Shown piece by piece: positions 61,815 to 64,000 of a stretch of 64,000 nucleotides of DNA (its first letter is position 1; each line of letters opens with the position of its first letter). This stretch comes from Anaerohalosphaera lusitana (GTDB taxonomy: Bacteria > Planctomycetota > Phycisphaerae > Sedimentisphaerales > Anaerohalosphaeraceae): assembly GCF_002007645.1 (NCBI RefSeq), contig NZ_CP019791.1, positions 3,774,593-3,838,592 on the forward strand, in the 5' to 3' direction. The notes beneath the pieces are model-generated. The model made no database searches, had not been told where the DNA came from, and saw nothing but the letters and a program-made list of their open reading frames with translations. A program made the position numbers and the translations under genes.

Positions 61815-63899
61815 TCAGTTCTGTTCTGTGCCGCCCTGCCGGGAGGGTGTGACGGTTTTTGCGAGTTCGATCCACTCGGGATCGCCGTAGACGCCTGCCT
61901 TTGTGTAATCGAAAGGTTTGAAGCCGATCTCGAGTGCCGGCGAGTTTTCTTTGAGATGGAAGTCGAAGTTTTCGATGTCTGCGAACAGCGGATCGGCAAC
62001 GATCGAGTTTTTGTCGTGGCCTGTCTGTTTCTGCCATTCCGAGAGGGTCTTTCCAAGAAGCTCGACAGGTTTGTCGCCTGCGCGGTAGTAGCAGTTCCTG
62101 TCCAGGGTCACATCGATCCGATCCCACGGGCCCTGAAGCAGAACGCCTTCGTCGTAGTAAACGATATTATTGACGAAGTCGAACGAATGGTGGTTTTCGA
62201 CGCGGGTGGCCTGGAGCTGGTAGAGTTTCGAGAACGCTATGATGTTGTTTTTGATGACGTTGTTTTTGCCGTAATGCTGGTGGAAGCCGCCGGTTTTGAC
62301 GTTGTGGACGAGGTTGTTTACCATCGTGATGCCGGTGGAGCCTTCGTCGGTGTAGAGACCCCAGCCGCCATATGAGTAGGCGTAGACGTCGTGGATGTGG
62401 TTGTGGCTGACGGATGTGCCCTCAGACGGACCGAGAGTGTAGACGCCGCCCATATCCGAGAGGACGCCCTGGCCGATGTGGTGGATGTGGTTGTATTCGA
62501 TGGTGTTGCGTTTTGCGGGGGAGTGTGCGTAGCCCCATCGCCAGCCTACAGAGACGCCGGTGTAGTAGAAGCCCGCGATCTCGTTGTGGGTGATTTTGTT
62601 GTCGGGGCTGTGGCCGATCCATGCGCCGACGGCACAGGGGAAGATATGGCCGCCTGAGTGGATGATGTTGTTGTCGAATGTGCAATGGCTGGTTTTGTCC
62701 TGATCGTTCTGGCGGATGGCTGTTTCGCCGATGCGGACGCCGCCTGCGCCGAGGTCGTATATGCGGCAATGCCGGACGGTGCAGTTCTTACAGCCCCTGC
62801 GGAACCATACGCCGTAGGTGCCGGTATGGGCGATGGTACAGTTTTCGATCGTGATGCTGCGGGCGTGGTCGGCCATTACGACAGCTTCGATGATGGACGC
62901 AGCCTGGTTGGGTTCGAAACCTGAGGGCGGGAGAGTGTAGCCGGCGTGCAGAAATTTTATGCCCTCGATATTTATGTGCTGGACCGGGTTGTGCGGCTCG
63001 CCTTTGAAGATGAGAAATTTTTCCACAGCAGGCACCGATGCGGTGATGATTTCGCCTTGCTGATCGGGCGTTGGTTTGTATGAAAGTTTGCCGGTTTCAG
63101 AGAGGAACCATTCGCCGGGTGAGTCGAGTGCGGCGGGATAATTTTCGAAATAGAAACGTGTGCCCTTGCGAAGGGGATTCCAGGGTTTCATCCCCTGGCC
63201 CGAGATGGTTAGAGTATTGTTTTCGGGATCAATGGAGTCGATGAATTTGCGGGTGTTGTCCCATTTGTGCAGAGCAACGAAATTGACGTTTTTGAGCTGG
63301 CCTGGCGAAAGATCGGTCAGCTCGTTCATAGCTTCGGCTGGGATGGTGATCGTCTGGATCGCCTTTTCGGGGACCCGGCCGGTGCCCTTTTCTGTCACTT
63401 GCTGTTCGATCACTTGGATCTTGAAATATGAATCATTCGGGGTTCTAGCCCGCGTTGCGCGTCGATCAGTGATGTAGAGCTGTTCGAAAGGACTTTCATC
63501 TGGCTCCATATCTGCCTGGTACATGCCGTTGTTTGTTTTTTCGAGCTGGACCGGCCTGCCGAAATCGAAAATGGTTCGGCCGGGCTGGGCGGCTTTGTAG
63601 TTAACAGCCTGGGTTTCGGTACCGGAATCGGCATGGGTAAGAATGATCGGTTCAGTCAGGCGGTATGTGCCGGGTGCGAAAATGACGGTAACAGGTTCTT
63701 CCAGCACGCCCTGTGTTTTATGATTGCGGATCTTCTGCTGAGCTGCGGCAAATGCAGCGAGCGGGCCGTCACTGCTGCCGGGGGTCGGGTTCAGGCCCGA
63801 ATTGGAATCGCTGCCCTGGGGTGAAACGTAAAATGTTGCTGGAAACGCAGTTGCGCAAAGAACCAGGAATACGGCAACTGTGATGCCCGATTTTGTCAT
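61815..63899 (-). CDS. Secreted right-handed beta-helix protein, possible glycan-active enzyme (694 aa)
   Basis: ATG 63899 has AAAGGG upstream and yields a signal peptide (residues 1-21, cut near [11 protein letters not shown]). [15 protein letters not shown] is typical of secreted beta-helix enzymes. A beta-sandwich-like segment (about 130-330) interrupts, then a long series of parallel beta-helix coils (about 350-610: [51 protein letters not shown]). The architecture resembles GH141/GH120 and lyase-type beta-helix proteins; a substrate cannot be given. It fits the polysaccharide-degrading theme. Confidence 0.8.
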   Translation of the reverse strand: MTKSGITVAVFLVLCATAFPATFYVSPQGSDSNSGLNPTPGSSDGPLAAFAAAQQKIRNHKTQGVLEEPVTVIFAPGTYRLTEPIILTHADSGTETQAVNYKAAQPGRTIFDFGRPVQLEKTNNGMYQADMEPDESPFEQLYITDRRATRARTPNDSYFKIQVIEQQVTEKGTGRVPEKAIQTITIPAEAMNELTDLSPGQLKNVNFVALHKWDNTRKFIDSIDPENNTLTISGQGMKPWNPLRKGTRFYFENYPAALDSPGEWFLSETGKLSYKPTPDQQGEIITASVPAVEKFLIFKGEPHNPVQHINIEGIKFLHAGYTLPPSGFEPNQAASIIEAVVMADHARSITIENCTIAHTGTYGVWFRRGCKNCTVRHCRIYDLGAGGVRIGETAIRQNDQDKTSHCTFDNNIIHSGGHIFPCAVGAWIGHSPDNKITHNEIAGFYYTGVSVGWRWGYAHSPAKRNTIEYNHIHHIGQGVLSDMGGVYTLGPSEGTSVSHNHIHDVYAYSYGGWGLYTDEGSTGITMVNNLVHNVKTGGFHQHYGKNNVIKNNIIAFSKLYQLQATRVENHHSFDFVNNIVYYDEGVLLQGPWDRIDVTLDRNCYYRAGDKPVELLGKTLSEWQKQTGHDKNSIVADPLFADIENFDFHLKENSPALEIGFKPFDYTKAGVYGDPEWIELAKTVTPSRQGGTEQN

Positions 63900-64000
63900 G
63901 ACAGCCCTTTCACCATACAATTTATCAGATTGGGGCATTATAGCGTAAGATCTATTTGCGAGCAAGATAATCGGGTCCATATCTTCCGGATACATGCAAA
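63900..64000. other. Upstream leader of the beta-helix gene
   Basis: The minus-strand leader of the 694-residue gene; its frame stays open to 63995, but those codons have no ribosome site. The neighbouring gene is outside the window. Confidence 0.4.

Noticed and set aside
1-64000. CRISPR array or complete insertion sequence
   Set aside because: No regularly spaced direct repeats and no transposase frame were seen on either strand; the only recombinase is the phage-type integrase.

Overview
Overall. The window looks like a bacterial chromosome segment from a Planctomycetota-type organism, most likely a polysaccharide-degrading Phycisphaerae/Sedimentisphaerales relative. This is inferred from gene content: a BlaI/M56 pair with carboxypeptidase-regulatory-like tails, Sel1-repeat secreted proteins, an MJ0042-type zinc ribbon, a large uronate-degrading operon and a short IspG. 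There is no rRNA in the window to confirm it. Most genes are GC-rich.

Left part (1-15036): an integrated element, most simply the right end of a prophage. Plus-strand virion-type genes (the end of a probable tape measure, a small structural protein, and 938-, 1196- and 336-residue proteins) end at a strong terminator. Next comes an operator-bearing promoter driving three small genes, the last an XRE-type HTH protein. A mostly minus-strand cargo block follows (ribbon-helix-helix-like, coiled-coil, double-zinc-ribbon membrane and single-TM proteins), then a tyrosine recombinase pointing at the 3' end of tRNA-Pro(GGG), the probable attachment site. The left end of the element lies outside the window. 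The 1196-residue gene is much AT-richer than the genes on either side.

15.2-24.6 kb: a CheX-like protein, a secreted beta-propeller-like protein, a BlaI repressor with tandem operators, and an M56 (BlaR1-like) sensor whose C-terminal tail is split over three reading frames. Then come a class I fructose-bisphosphate aldolase and a membrane glycosyltransferase.

24.6-32.4 kb: one minus-strand operon, apparently from a single promoter at 32368-32396. It holds an IclR regulator, a 1132-residue secreted BNR-4/GH105/DUF4861 fusion, kduI, kduD, eda and kdgK. Together these would release an unsaturated uronic acid and carry it through DKI, DKII, KDG and KDPG to pyruvate and glyceraldehyde 3-phosphate.

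32.5-50.5 kb: a trypsin-like PDZ protease, a foldback (MITE-like) repeat, a Sel1-repeat protein, a flavin split-barrel protein, and an overlapping operon tetR - outer-membrane factor - membrane-fusion protein - RND pump - rnd. Then come a URO-D/thioredoxin fusion coupled to a CobW-type GTPase, a LarA-family racemase and a second Sel1 protein.

50.5-64 kb: lexA (overlapped by another reading frame), an alpha/beta hydrolase, ispG, a YdcF/DUF218 protein, a PIN-TRAM protein, an MscS channel, an MFS transporter, tRNA-Leu(CAG), two coupled membrane proteins, a nuclease-like protein with an Ada-like zinc tail, and a secreted beta-helix protein. Three copies of a roughly 100-bp dispersed intergenic repeat (16.2, 36.7 and 47.7 kb) punctuate the chromosomal part. 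No CRISPR array and no complete insertion sequence was seen.
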